A DNA stretch of 64,000 nucleotides from the NCBI GenBank assembly GCA_965200795.1, contig CBDAVB010000027.1, forward strand, positions 154,034 through 218,033, read 5' to 3'. Shown here piece after piece: positions 44,805 to 54,121 of the stretch. The position numbers were made by a program, and so were the translations under genes. Source of the DNA: Parashewanella sp965200795 (GTDB lineage Bacteria; Pseudomonadota; Gammaproteobacteria; Enterobacterales; Shewanellaceae). A model generated the notes under the pieces. It saw only the letters and a program-made list of their open reading frames with translations. It ran no database searches and had not been told where the DNA came from. How positions within the stretch are numbered: position 1 is the stretch's first letter; each line of letters begins with the position of its first letter.

Positions 44805-46244
44805 TCATATTGATTCCGATACATCACAATCTTTGAGAGAAACAATTTTAGTTTTTTTAACAAGCCTAAAGCCCACAATCAAACCAATAAATAAAAATAC
44901 GCCAATATACGTCGCTAAAAACTTCACAAGACTGATATTGCCGTCAAAAAATCCTTGATACTCCTGGCCAATAATGATGATTCCGATTAACAGCATTGAG
45001 ATTAGCGGCGCGAAAGGAAACCACTTTGCTTTGTAAGTGAGGGTAGTTAAGTCTTTTTGCTGAGCGATCAACGCCCTTCGAAATCGATAATGACTCAAGG
45101 CAATACCAAACCAAGCGATAAATCCTGATAAAGAGGAAATATTTACCAGCCAGATAAAAACAGTGCCATTGCCTAAAAATGAAGTTAAAAAAAATAAGCT
45201 GCCGATTACAGCTGTTATCAAGAGTGATGAAAGAGGTAGCCCCCGTTTGTTTACGTACTGAAATATTTTCGGAGCTTGGCCAGATTTTGATAAATGCCAC
45301 ATTATTCGTGTAGCTGAATACATACTTGCGTTGGCGGCTGACAGAATAGCCACAAGCACGATGACGTTCATAACGGTTGCGGCATATTTTAATCCAGCGT
45401 TTTCAAAAACGATGGTAAACGGACTGACTGTCACATCTGAGCCGCTGCTCATGAGCGTCGGGCTGTTAAATGGGATCAAAAAGCTGATTGTTCCGATTGC
45501 TAATATGTAAAATAAAAACAAGCGCCAAAATGTTCGTTTGATGGCTAAAGGAATCGCTTTTTGCGGTTCCTTAGCTTCTCCTGCTGCGATTCCGACTAAC
45601 TCAGTACCCTGAAAAGAGAAGCCCGCGATCAAAAACACAGAGATAAAACCACTCAAACCATTATGAAATGGTCCATCTGAAATATGCCAGTTTTGAAACC
45701 CTACGGCTTGGTGGTGATTACCAATCAAACCTAATATCGACAAGCCGCCAACAATAATAAAAATAATGACAGCCGCTACTTTTATGAAAGATAGCCAGTA
45801 TTCCGTTTCGCCGTAAATGTGAACGGCAAATAAATTCAATACAAAAATTACCGCAAAAAATATTGTGCACCATATAATGGTGTCGGTTTCAGGAAACCAA
45901 AATTGCATGATGAGCGACGCAGCCGTGATTTCCGCCGCAATAGTTATGGCCCAGCTAAACCAGTAATTCCAACTCATGGCAAAGCCGAATTCGGGACTGA
46001 CATATTCTGTCGAATACTCACAAAATGAGCCGGTTGTTGGTCTGTGGCACGCCATTTCACCAAGGCTGCACATTAAAAAATACACTATAATGGCGATCAA
46101 AATGTACGCAAGCAGGGCACCGGCGGCACCTGCTTGGGCGATGGAACTTCCGCTTGCGAGAAATAGCCCTGTGCCGATAGAACCGCCCAGGGCGATCATA
46201 ATTAAATGGCGGGAAAGCAGATTACGTCTTAGATTGTTGATCAT
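44805..46244 (-). CDS. Amino-acid permease, LysP-like (APC superfamily)
   Basis: 479 aa, about 12 membrane helices, inner membrane. The first helix region MIALGGSIGTGLFLASG is the amino-acid-binding signature of AAT-family permeases. FSFQGTELVGIAAGEAKEP and ATRIMWHLSKSGQAP follow in the order seen in E. coli LysP, the lysine:proton symporter. Lysine is the likely but unproven substrate. The stop lies inside the target duplication of IS701 copy 1, so the protein is complete but its natural 3-prime flank is displaced. Confidence 0.85.
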   Translation of the reverse strand: MINNLRRNLLSRHLIMIALGGSIGTGLFLASGSSIAQAGAAGALLAYILIAIIVYFLMCSLGEMACHRPTTGSFCEYSTEYVSPEFGFAMSWNYWFSWAITIAAEITAASLIMQFWFPETDTIIWCTIFFAVIFVLNLFAVHIYGETEYWLSFIKVAAVIIFIIVGGLSILGLIGNHHQAVGFQNWHISDGPFHNGLSGFISVFLIAGFSFQGTELVGIAAGEAKEPQKAIPLAIKRTFWRLFLFYILAIGTISFLIPFNSPTLMSSGSDVTVSPFTIVFENAGLKYAATVMNVIVLVAILSAANASMYSATRIMWHLSKSGQAPKIFQYVNKRGLPLSSLLITAVIGSLFFLTSFLGNGTVFIWLVNISSLSGFIAWFGIALSHYRFRRALIAQQKDLTTLTYKAKWFPFAPLISMLLIGIIIIGQEYQGFFDGNISLVKFLATYIGVFLFIGLIVGFRLVKKTKIVSLKDCDVSESI

Positions 46245-46349
46245 TCACTCACTATCAAATCAAAGGTGTATATGACTAATTGTATACTCTATATGTTAAA
46301 TCATACCTGAATAGAAGTTGAATAGAGGTTGAATTGATAAAAGAGTTGT

Positions 46350-46511
46350 AATTACCCAACTTTAAGTTTTTTCTCTTTTCTGACGCCCATTTTAAGTGCT
46401 CTAAGGCGTTATTCTTGCCTGAAAGACAGCCGGTGTTATCGCACAAGATCGCTTTGCAGAGGACTTAACCTAAACGTCAAAAATATCGAAAAACTTACAG
46501 TCGGGTGCTTA
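46350..46511. repeat. Family B inverted-repeat element, copy B1
   Basis: About 162 bp with termini AATTACCCAACTTTAAGTTT and AAACTTACAGTCGGGTGCTTA. The interior has TCTGACGCCCATTTTAAGTG and GGACTTAACC, shared with copies B2-B5. It lies between the LysP-like gene and bfd. Confidence 0.75.
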
Positions 46512-46515
46512 ATAA

Positions 46516-46710
46516 CTAAACGGCAATCGCCAAGTCGTAATTAAGATCTGCTTTTGTTTGTTGGATAATTTTTGCTGCGTGGCAAATACATTTGCCGCAT
46601 TGAGAGCCGACATTGAGGCTTTTTCTCAAATCACGAAGGGATTGCGCGCCATCAGCTACTGCATTTTGAATGTCTTTTTCTTTAATTCCGTGGCAAATAC
46701 AAACGTACAT
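46516..46710 (-). CDS. bfd: Bacterioferritin-associated ferredoxin Bfd
   Basis: 64 aa. The 2Fe-2S ligands C4, C6, C38 and C41 are in the Bfd spacing (CIC ... CGKC), with length and N-terminal MYVCICHGIKEKDI as usual. Bfd passes electrons to bacterioferritin to release stored iron when iron is scarce. No bfr gene is adjacent. A strong Fur-box-like palindrome 54 bases upstream and a partial one closer to the start suggest iron-dependent repression. Confidence 0.93.
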   Translation of the reverse strand: MYVCICHGIKEKDIQNAVADGAQSLRDLRKSLNVGSQCGKCICHAAKIIQQTKADLNYDLAIAV

Positions 46711-46763
46711 TACTCTGTTTCATCATTATCATTTAAAACCAATACGGTAAAGATACCGGAAAT

Positions 46764-46776
46764 GATAATGATTATC
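46764..46776 (-). promoter_or_regulatory. Probable Fur operator for bfd
   Basis: GATAATGATTATC is a perfect-form 6-1-6 Fur half-site pair within AATGATAATGATTATCAAAC. A further ATCATTATCATTT at about 46722-46734 lies between it and the ATG. The position upstream of an iron-release gene supports regulation by Fur. Confidence 0.6.
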
Positions 46777-46960
46777 AAACGCTGTTGAGCTGGTTTTTAG
46801 ATCTGAAAGTGATATATTTCACGTGCTTTAGAAGTTGAATGTTTTTAACTGAGTAAATAATTCAGCACAAATCATGAGTTATGCTTCGTGCTGCTGGGGG
46901 CGCTGTACAACCCCGTGGCTTCAAGTGCTTTTAGCATCAGATTTACAGTCGGAGGAGTAA

Positions 46961-48259
46961 GGGATCTCGCAGTTAAGAATTTACCATTCTGGCATGATAA
47001 GTAGATCCCACTTAGGTAATTCACTATTTCGGATGATTTTATCTTCGACATCTTCTTTTTCACTTTTTTGTTAGCTTGACTCCTTTTGAGTAAACCTTAT
47101 CAATTAAATTGACAACTGGAGTCATAGCCTTCCAAGTCATTGTTTTCGTCCGCTCCAGAACAGTATTCACTGAATTCAGTAATGTACCATTCCAATGCTT
47201 TTCTAAAGATGACCAAACCCGCTCAATTGGGTTATATTTGCTGTGATAAGGTGGGTAGTAAACGTTGTGAATCCTCAGTTTCGATCTTTCACTAAACTGT
47301 TTTAATCTAAAAAGATACTGAGTCCGGCATCCACTATTTTCTGGGCCATTATCTGAAAAAATAACCAGCTCCTCTACCTCTGGATGTTCGTCTTTAACTA
47401 AATTCCACCACCACTCTAAAGCGTCACAAATGAAGTCGCTGGTTTTACTTGAGTTACCATAAAACACATGAAGCTGGTCGTTTTCCAGGTTCAGTATTCC
47501 GAACGGGATAAGCTTATCTTTTACATCCATGTCGTGATCTAAAGCTTGCACCGCATCAATCCCTCCGGATTGACCGTGTCGAGAAAATTCACCCAAATTA
47601 ACCGTGGCTTTGCAATCTATACTTATACGGATAACTTTTTTATTCCCTGCTGTTTCTTTTTTAATTTTATTTACATTTTTAAAGATGGCGTCTGTTTCAG
47701 GAATTTTTTTTGTGGCCTGGTTTTTTGAACTCGCTTCAGTTTGTAACCGAGTCGATTCAAAATGTCATTAATCGTTCTTTCTTTTGGTAACTCTTCACAG
47801 TCCCAGCCTTTTTCCTCAATCAGCTTTTTACGAACACCTTTAGCTGTAATTCGAGTGTAAGCAAATGAATTTTTGAATTTTGGATCAGCTTGTGACTCTG
47901 GATCGACTAACGCCCGAATATCTACCTCCAGCTGAGGATTATTCTCCTCACTTCTATGCTTTCCTTCATAATGCCCAAAGCATTCAAACCCGGTTTCCAG
48001 CTCATGAAGCCCGAGTTCTACAGCTTTTCTCCCCCAGCCAAACTCCGTTTCCGTTAATCTAGGACTCCCACAGCAGAACGTTTTAGACACTTCAGCCATA
48101 AAGACTCTTTTTTCCATTCCGTGAAGTTTATTTGAGGCAAGTTTGATTATCCGTCTGGACTCGCTAGAAATGTAAATTGAAGTAGACATCTGGCAGCAAC
48201 ATAAACGATTTTAAGAACTCAACTATACTATTGCGGTAAAATTTAAATCGCAACGTCCC
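46961..48259 (-). mobile_element. ISAzo13-family insertion sequence, copy 1
   Basis: About 1.3 kb, with related ends GGGATCTCGCAGTTAAGAAT (46961) and, in complement, GGGACGTTGCGATTTAAATT (ending 48259). TAA flanks both ends in the orientation expected of a 3-bp duplication. It contains one transposase gene split by a minus-one frameshift. A truncated second copy is at 52327-52921 and an old end at 4174-4282. Confidence 0.8.
47060..48189 (-). CDS. ISAzo13-family transposase, two frames joined by a minus-one shift
   Basis: The first frame (48189 down to 47671, 172 aa) covers the N-terminal DNA-binding half (TETEFGWGRKAVELGLHELE; AYTRITAKGVRKKLIEEKGW) and ends soon after a run of eight A on the coding strand (47704-47711). 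Slipping back one base there continues into IPETDAIF, then RISIDCKATVNLGEFSRHG with the first catalytic Asp, IFSDNGPENS with the second, and YHSKYNPIERVWSSLEKHW with the Glu. The product is a normal ISAzo13 transposase of about 375 aa. The A-run and its preservation in copy 2 favour a programmed shift; a simple mutation is the alternative. Confidence 0.8.
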
Positions 48260-48331
48260 TAAGTAACTTGTAAATACTCTAAAAATCAGTGTGCGCAGAT
48301 GAAACTTTATTTAATTTAACTTAACTTAATG

Positions 48332-48466
48332 TAAGTACCTGACTATAAGTTTTTCGATATTTTTGGCGTTCAGATTAAGTGCTTTACAAGGCGCTCTCGC
48401 ACGGTAATACCGGCAGTCTTTCAAGCAAGAGTAACGCTGTAGAGTCCTTAAGATGGGCGTCAGGCT
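48332..48466. repeat. Family B inverted-repeat element, copy B2 (one end lost)
   Basis: It begins TAAGTACCTGACTATAAGTT, continues through the shared CAGATTAAGTGC and GTAATACCGGCAGTC interior, and stops at GATGGGCGTCAGG where it meets the IS3 remnant. The terminal arm present in the other copies is missing. Confidence 0.7.
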
Positions 48467-48577
48467 TGATGGTTTTGTCCGGCTTTCCCTTTCGCCGGGC
48501 TCGCTCTGATGATCGAGCACCTTGGCTAAAAAATCGTTCTCCATGGTCAATTGACTAATCTTAGCCTGCAGTTTTTC

Positions 48578-49922
48578 GGCTCTTCGTCGTTTCATATGGA
48601 TTTGAGTAGATCTGATACAGGGCTAGCAATCATAAAAATCATGGTAATAAATGTTCCTGTATTACGATACCCTCTGGCTCGTGCTCTAGCCGCTTGAAAT
48701 AGACTATTTAAACCTTCCATACGAGCATTCGTATAAGTGGATGACCAGCGCTGTAAAATTCTCTCTGCATGCCTTTCCACAGTTGCAAGTGCTTTTCGAA
48801 CGGGTTCTAACATCTCAATATCACCCAACTGCTCTTTTGCAAAATTAATGAAATACGTCAGCCTCCAGCGTGCAGCATGAGCGGTTTCAGCTTGACGTAT
48901 CCACCTAAGTTGTTCCTTAATCCGCCAAGCTGTTGCTGTATTCAGGTCGCTGGATTCTAGCTCTGCAAGTGCTTCTTTTTGTTTCTCAGTAAATGAGCCA
49001 TCTGCATTTTTTAGTACTGCCCAGCGCAGGCTCTTTGGATGCGGTTGGATTTTTCTCTCCGTTTTACGTACTTCATCAACCGCTTTAGTAAACAGTTGCA
49101 CAACATGGAACCAATCAACCGTTACGTTAGCATCCGGGAACTCTTCCTCTGTTGCTGACAGAAAGGCTCTTGACATATCACACACGACTTCAAGTACATT
49201 ATCTGCTTTGCCTTGATGCTCTGTCAGAAAGGACTTAAATCGCTTAACGGTTTCCTTACCTTTTCCGGGCGTAGCGAACACAACAGGCTTGTCTTTCTTG
49301 TCCATATCAATGAAAACAGTAACATAGTTGTGGCCACGTTTAGCCGCCGTTTCATCGAATCCAATAGCTTTAAGTGCTGACAAGTCCATCAATGCTAATG
49401 CCTTGCTGACGTAGTGTTTGATGATGCGCCAAATACGTTTGTCACGAATTCCAACATATTCAGCACATGCCTTAACCGGCATTTCACGAGCCAGTACCAA
49501 TACAGATTGTTCGAACAATAACGTGAATTTACTACCCGCTCTCGCCCAAGGGACATTGACACGCTTAACGCCATGCTCAGCACATCGAGTTCTCGGGACG
49601 TTTGCTTTGATATAACAGTGATGCTGAAAGAAATTGAGATGACGCCAGGTCAGCGATTTAAAGTCATGTGCCGGACAAGCTTTTGAGCAAGTCGGGCAGG
49701 GATACAAGCTTCCTCGTTCAGCTTCAATTTCGAGAACAAGTTCATTAGGTGAGGCTGATATATCCAGGTGTTGGTTAACCAACTTCCAAGGCGCTTCTAT
49801 ACCAAGGCCGAGCATCAAAACTTGATTTCCATCCATGTATTTACTTCCAACTCTTGACTGCAAAACTGGGTTTATTATCTCAGAAATAAATCCATTAAAT
49901 CCACACTAAACGACGAAGAGCC
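48578..49922 (-). mobile_element. ISL3-family insertion sequence, copy 2
   Basis: The same 1345-bp element as at 1177-2521, with the same 15-bp terminal repeats (48578-48592 and 49908-49922) and its own exact 8-bp target duplication AGTTTTTC (48570-48577 and 49923-49930). The target was an IS3 orfA. Confidence 0.95.
48592..49863 (-). CDS. ISL3-family transposase (copy 2)
   Basis: 423 aa, identical to the first copy except Glu for Gly at residue 293. Zinc-finger and DDE residues are the same and the frame is intact. Both copies could supply transposase in trans. Confidence 0.95.
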   Translation of the reverse strand: MQSRVGSKYMDGNQVLMLGLGIEAPWKLVNQHLDISASPNELVLEIEAERGSLYPCPTCSKACPAHDFKSLTWRHLNFFQHHCYIKANVPRTRCAEHGVKRVNVPWARAGSKFTLLFEQSVLVLAREMPVKACAEYVGIRDKRIWRIIKHYVSKALALMDLSALKAIGFDETAAKRGHNYVTVFIDMDKKDKPVVFATPGKGKETVKRFKSFLTEHQGKADNVLEVVCDMSRAFLSATEEEFPDANVTVDWFHVVQLFTKAVDEVRKTERKIQPHPKSLRWAVLKNADGSFTEKQKEALAELESSDLNTATAWRIKEQLRWIRQAETAHAARWRLTYFINFAKEQLGDIEMLEPVRKALATVERHAERILQRWSSTYTNARMEGLNSLFQAARARARGYRNTGTFITMIFMIASPVSDLLKSI

Positions 49923-50432
49923 AGTTTTTCTATATCATCTGACCGCTGAGGATTCTTGTTACCTCGCTCGAAAAACAAGGCCGCATTTCCTATGAGTTCT
50001 TTTTTCCAATTGGTAATTTGATTCGGATGTAGGTTACACTGACTTGCGAGCTCTGATAGCGTTATAACGCCTTTTGCAGCCGCTAATGCAACTTTCGCTT
50101 TGAACTGTGGTGAGTGATTTTTACTTTTCTTACTCATAACTGCCTCCGATTGTATGATTTATGGCAACTTTTTTGGCAGAACGTTCATCTTATTGATTGT
50201 CTCAAATTTTGGGGACAGCTCTGCTAGCTGAAATTCCCGAACTCAAAAAACAGCTAAAATTACTTACGATCAAAGTTTGAAATATGAATTAAGTTTTTGG
50301 TAGTAATGCTTTTTTACTATTTTAACCCTCTTCTAGTCCTTTTAAGTGATCTGTTGATGACAATCAATTCTGTAGTTGATAGTGTAAAAATCCAGCCAGT
50401 AAATAATGTAAAAATAGATGACGCTACAGGTT

Positions 50433-50837
50433 ATGAGAATGATTCTCACCTCAATCGCTATATGCTCGTTGCTTCTGTTCAACTCCATGCAACCTTCTAT
50501 AGCTAATGACGAAATTGAAATCGGCGGTCTGGTTATTGATCGTACGCTTACTCGATTCGGCAAAGATTTTAACTTTTACTATTCAAGCTACTGGCGTGAT
50601 ATCCCGTACACACAGGGTTACAACGTCATCATTCATGAAACCGTATTTCCTCAAGCTGGAACCCAGCTAACACTGGAAATCAATAATCAAAGAATTTATC
50701 AAACACACTTTGGACGACGAATGAGCTCTATTGAAGATAAAGCTGAACAAGCCATTCTGTTGACCATTGATTATTTAGCTTTAATGAAAGCCAACGCCAT
50801 CACCGGCTCTGCAAGCAGTGATTTAGATGGTTACTAA
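50433..50837 (+). CDS. csgE: Curli secretion specificity factor CsgE
   Basis: About 134 aa with a signal peptide (residues about 1-24). The mature protein begins near NDEIEIGGLVIDRTLTRFG, followed by YYSSYWRD and HETVFPQAGTQLTL, the CsgE pattern. CsgE is periplasmic and guides curli subunits to the CsgG pore. Possible starts are ATG 50418, 50433 and 50439; an AGG at 50428-50430 fits 50439 best by spacing, and 50433 gives a basic N-terminus. csgF follows after 16 bases. Confidence 0.9.
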   Translation: MRMILTSIAICSLLLFNSMQPSIANDEIEIGGLVIDRTLTRFGKDFNFYYSSYWRDIPYTQGYNVIIHETVFPQAGTQLTLEINNQRIYQTHFGRRMSSIEDKAEQAILLTIDYLALMKANAITGSASSDLDGY

Positions 50838-50853
50838 ACTTTAGGGATAAAAC

Positions 50854-51252
50854 ATGAAAGTCAAAATACTTGCTTTGGCTACCGCACTTGGATGTGCATG
50901 TGCTAATGCGACAGAAATTATTTATACGCCAATTAATCCAACTTTTGGTGGTAACCCTCTTAATGGCTCTTATTTGTTATCTAAAGCCAATGCACAGAAT
51001 GACCACTCTGAAACTAGAAACGAACGAGACTTTGTCACACGTTTTAAAGAGTCGTTAGAAAGAAATTTAATGAATCAAATCACTCGCCAATTTGCTGAAG
51101 GAACACTTTCTAGTGGTGAGTTTGATACTGGTGATTACCGAATTACTGTTGTTGAAAACGGTGATGGTTCATTTCAAGTAACAATCGTCAATGAAATTAC
51201 GGGCGAGGTTACAGTTATTGAAATGGTAAACCCAATGCCGCCACAACCATAA
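50854..51252 (+). CDS. csgF: Curli assembly factor CsgF
   Basis: 132 aa with a signal peptide ending near CACANA. The mature N-terminus TEIIYTPINPTFGGNPLNGS is the CsgF segment that inserts into the CsgG barrel; further conserved parts are DFVTRFKESLER and the GDYRITV strand. CsgF couples secretion to nucleation at the cell surface. It lies between csgE and csgG in one operon. Confidence 0.93.
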   Translation: MKVKILALATALGCACANATEIIYTPINPTFGGNPLNGSYLLSKANAQNDHSETRNERDFVTRFKESLERNLMNQITRQFAEGTLSSGEFDTGDYRITVVENGDGSFQVTIVNEITGEVTVIEMVNPMPPQP

Positions 51253-51266
51253 TCAGGAGCATAACA

Positions 51267-52052
51267 ATGAAAAAGTTACTTTTAATTGCCCTGATTTTGG
51301 GCACAAGCTCATGCGGTTTAGTTCCAAAACCAGAGTTAAATTTGTCCAAAGCGGAAATCAATAAACCGAGCAAGATCATAGAAGAGCTCAAGGCCAAACC
51401 AAAGCCTAATTTTCCGATCCCAGTTGCGGTCTATTCTTTCAGAGATCAAACCGGTCAATATAAGCCGCAGCAAAATGTGAGCTCGTTTTCTACCGCAGTG
51501 ACTCAAGGTGCCAATGCTATTTTACTACAAACGCTATTAGACAGTCAGTGGTTTACACCTGTTGAACGTGAAGGCTTACAGAACCTGTTAACTGAAAGAA
51601 AAATTATTAAAAAGAACCTAAATAAAGTTAAGAAAAACTCCGCAACTTCAATTCCGAATTTAGCCAATGCTCGTTTGCTACTTGAGGGGGGGATAATCAG
51701 CTATGAAACGAACACCAGTACAGGTGGTATTGGAGCTTCATACTTTGGGATAGGTGCTTCAGAGCTTTATCGAGAAGATCAGGTCACTGTCTATTTACGT
51801 GCAATTGATGTCCATAGTGGCAAGATCATGCTTTCGGTTAATACAACCAAAAAAATATTTTCTCAAGAAGTTCGGGCTGGGCTAACCCGATTCACGAGTT
51901 TAAATCGCCTAGCCGAAGCTGAAGGTGGTTATAGTACTAATGAACCTGTTCAGTTATGTGTCACTAAAGCAATAGAGCTGGCTGTTGTTGAACTTATCGA
52001 ACAAGGCGTTGTAAAAGGGTTTTGGAATGCTAATTCAAAAGAATCAACGTAA
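51267..52052 (+). CDS. csgG: Curli outer-membrane secretion pore CsgG (lipoprotein)
   Basis: 261 aa. The lipobox ILGTSSC places the lipidated Cys at residue 16. FPIPVAVYSFRDQTGQYKPQ, LLQTLLDSQWFTPVEREGLQ, LLLEGGIISYETNT and VTVYLRAIDVHSGKIMLSVN are the standard CsgG blocks; it forms the nonameric pore. The operon ends here: csgA, csgB, csgC and csgD are not in the window and the downstream side is a pile of truncated IS elements, so the operon may have been cut. Confidence 0.96.
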   Translation: MKKLLLIALILGTSSCGLVPKPELNLSKAEINKPSKIIEELKAKPKPNFPIPVAVYSFRDQTGQYKPQQNVSSFSTAVTQGANAILLQTLLDSQWFTPVEREGLQNLLTERKIIKKNLNKVKKNSATSIPNLANARLLLEGGIISYETNTSTGGIGASYFGIGASELYREDQVTVYLRAIDVHSGKIMLSVNTTKKIFSQEVRAGLTRFTSLNRLAEAEGGYSTNEPVQLCVTKAIELAVVELIEQGVVKGFWNANSKEST

Positions 52053-52162
52053 CTTCTTGTTCAATCACTAAATTACAAATTTACAAATTTACAAATATTG
52101 TCATTATGTTAATTTAGAGTTCAAGCTACTAGTATAAAAGAATAAAATAGAACTAAATAATT

Positions 52163-52325
52163 AGTCGGTACTGAAAAACATAACTTCAAGATTTAAAATG
52201 TACGGCATCTGATTTACGCAAAATTCAGAGCCGTACCCAAAAGCAACATTTCTTATATTTCGCATCAATTTCACTACAAAATAGCCAAAACTCACCATCT
52301 TTTTCGAGCAAAAAGAAAATGGCTA
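52163..52325 (-). mobile_element. IS5-like element, 3-prime end remnant
   Basis: The reverse complement of 34248-34410, nearly identical, from the terminal repeat AGTCGGTACTGAAAAACAT to the point where the ISAzo13 copy begins (GGCTAA then GGGACG). The rest of the IS5-like element is absent. It shows that the ISAzo13 element inserted into this IS. Confidence 0.85.
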
Positions 52326-52326
52326 A

Positions 52327-52921
52327 GGGACGTTGCGATTTAAATTTTACCGCAATAGTATAGTTGAGTTCTTAAAATCGTTTATGTTGCTGCCAGATGT
52401 CTACTTCAATTTACATTTCTAGCGAGTCCAAACGGATAATCAAACTTGCCTCAAATAAACTTCACGGAATGGAAAAAAGAGTCTTTATGGCTGAAGTGTC
52501 TAAAACGTTCTGCTGTGGGAGTCCTAGATTAACGGAAACGGAGTTTGGCTGGGGGAGAAAAGCTGTAGAACTCGGGCTTCATGAGCTGGAAACCGGGTTT
52601 GAATGCTTTGGGCATTATGAAGGAAAGCATAGAAGTGAGGAGAATAATCCTCAGCTGGAGGTAGATATTCGGGCGTTAGTCGATCCAGAGTCACAAGCTG
52701 ATCCAAAATTCAAAAATTCATTTGCTTACACTCGAATTACAGCTAAAGGTGTTCGTAAAAAGCTGATTGAGGAAAAAGGCTGGGACTGTGAAGAGTTACC
52801 AAAAGAAAGAACGATTAATGACATTTTGAATCGACTCGGTTACAAACTGAAGCGAGTTCAAAAAACCAGGCCACAAAAAAAATTCCTGAAACAGACGCCA
52901 TCTTTAAAAATGTAAATAAAT
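52327..52921 (+). mobile_element. ISAzo13-family element, copy 2, truncated
   Basis: It begins with the same terminal repeat as copy 1 (GGGACGTTGCGATTT) and runs about 595 bp before being cut by IS701 copy 2 at 52922. The transposase first frame (52397-52915, 172 aa) is intact and differs visibly only by K for R at residue 12, and it keeps the A-run, but the catalytic second frame is gone. It cannot transpose by itself. Confidence 0.88.
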
Positions 52922-54030
52922 AGGACTTACGCATTGATGGCACTGTGCAATTTTGGTAAGAGTGGCTCTTTGCCTTTCGCAAAATGTTCAATGAAAGCGC
53001 CAACAACATCTTTAAGCAGTTCACGTTGGTGCTGATAAATATTGGTGAACTCTTGCGCTATCTGCATTTTTTGGAGATAAACAAAACTCAAAATGCTTGA
53101 GAAGATGTGATTTCGTACTGGTCGCTCACTACGCACTTGAAAATGCTCAATATGACAGACTTGCTTGATTGCTCTGTGATATTGTTCAATTTGCCAGTGT
53201 TGATCATGAATGGCTTTAAAGTCATCATGCTGAAAAGGTTCTTCCTCTGGCAAGTAAACCACGTAGTAACGATGCTGGTCTTTTAGCGTCGTTCTAAACA
53301 ACCTGACCTTGCCAAAATCTTTAAGCCAAACCTCCAAACCGTCACAAGGAACGTCAAGGTGCTGAATTTGCAGCCATTGGCCTTTTTACTGCGATACTGT
53401 TCTGTTTTTCTCGACAGCAAACATGAATCCTGTCTGATGGTTTTTAATCGTCTTCAGATTCCTGACGCAGCTGTACCAAGAGTCTCCCGTTACAAACTTT
53501 GGCTTGAGTCCCCAATCCAGTACTTCTGCCAGCATTTCACGAAAATAGTCATTTTTAGTCTTGCCTTCGGATTTATCGCATATCCTGTAATTGACGGGCA
53601 TATGGCGACCAGTCATGTCGGTGTAATAAAGGGTTACGAGGTTAATCCCTTTGACTGCTCGATGGTGTTTCCCTGACCAAAAATGACTCACCAGTTCTAC
53701 GTGATGACTGTAAGGTTTATCGAGTACACTATCATCAACACTCAAAGTACCACCAACAAGACATAGGTCTGGAGCGGCCTCATCAAATAAGTCTTTCGGT
53801 TGATAATCTTCATGGTGAAGAAAGCGGTTAACGCTATCGTGAGAGATACCCGTCACTTCTGCCAATCTTGTGCATGTTGATGATTTTGGCTCACTTATCA
53901 AAAATCCCATGTATTGCGGAAGAGTACATCTAGCTGTCGTTGGGCGAGTAGTTTTTCTCACTTCCATCCCTGAAAATGATCATTTTACCCGATATCAAAT
54001 TTCAAAACACTCTGTCAATGCGTAAGTCCT
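52922..54030 (-). mobile_element. IS701-like element, copy 2
   Basis: 1109 bp with the same terminal repeats as copy 1 (AGGACTTACGCATTGA at 52922-52937 and its complement ending at 54030). The flanks ATAAAT and AATGAA do not match, so a deletion or recombination took place after insertion. The transposase is interrupted. Confidence 0.88.
52927..53967 (-). pseudogene. IS701-family transposase with nonsense mutation
   Basis: Relative to copy 1, a GAA codon has become TAA at about 53388 (TVSQ then stop), splitting the gene into 193-aa and 136-aa parts. Several amino-acid differences (for example CGL to WGL) show it is a slightly older copy. The first part lacks the catalytic Glu region, so it is inactive. 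Confidence 0.88.
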
Positions 54031-54121
54031 AATGAATATCAAATATATCAGAAATAATTCATAAGTTAGTGCCATTGGCTTAAAGCCTCCCCATTTGCGT
54101 AAAACCTTTGAAATATTCATT

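Larger units (their letters stand above)
48467..50137 (-). pseudogene. IS3-family OrfA, interrupted by ISL3 copy 2
   Basis: The N-terminal part (50137 down to about 49923) has the HTH_Tnp_1 pattern SPQFKAKVALAAAKG and NLHPNQITNWKKEL. The C-terminal part (48577 down to about 48467) reads QAKISQLTMENDFLAKVLDH. Joining across the 8-bp duplication restores DDIEKLQAKISQL without a break. OrfB is absent here. A left IS3-like end (complement of TGTCTCAAATTTTGGGGACA) lies at 50198-50217. The gene is dead through the insertion and loss of OrfB. Confidence 0.8.

Noticed and set aside
46872..47063. Minus-strand 63-codon frame at the end of the ISAzo13 element
   Set aside because: It covers the IS terminal repeat, which recurs as non-coding sequence at 4174, and has no protein-like motif.
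52080..52115. AAATTTACA microrepeats after csgG
   Set aside because: Only two to three units in an AT-rich gap, too little to call a functional repeat.
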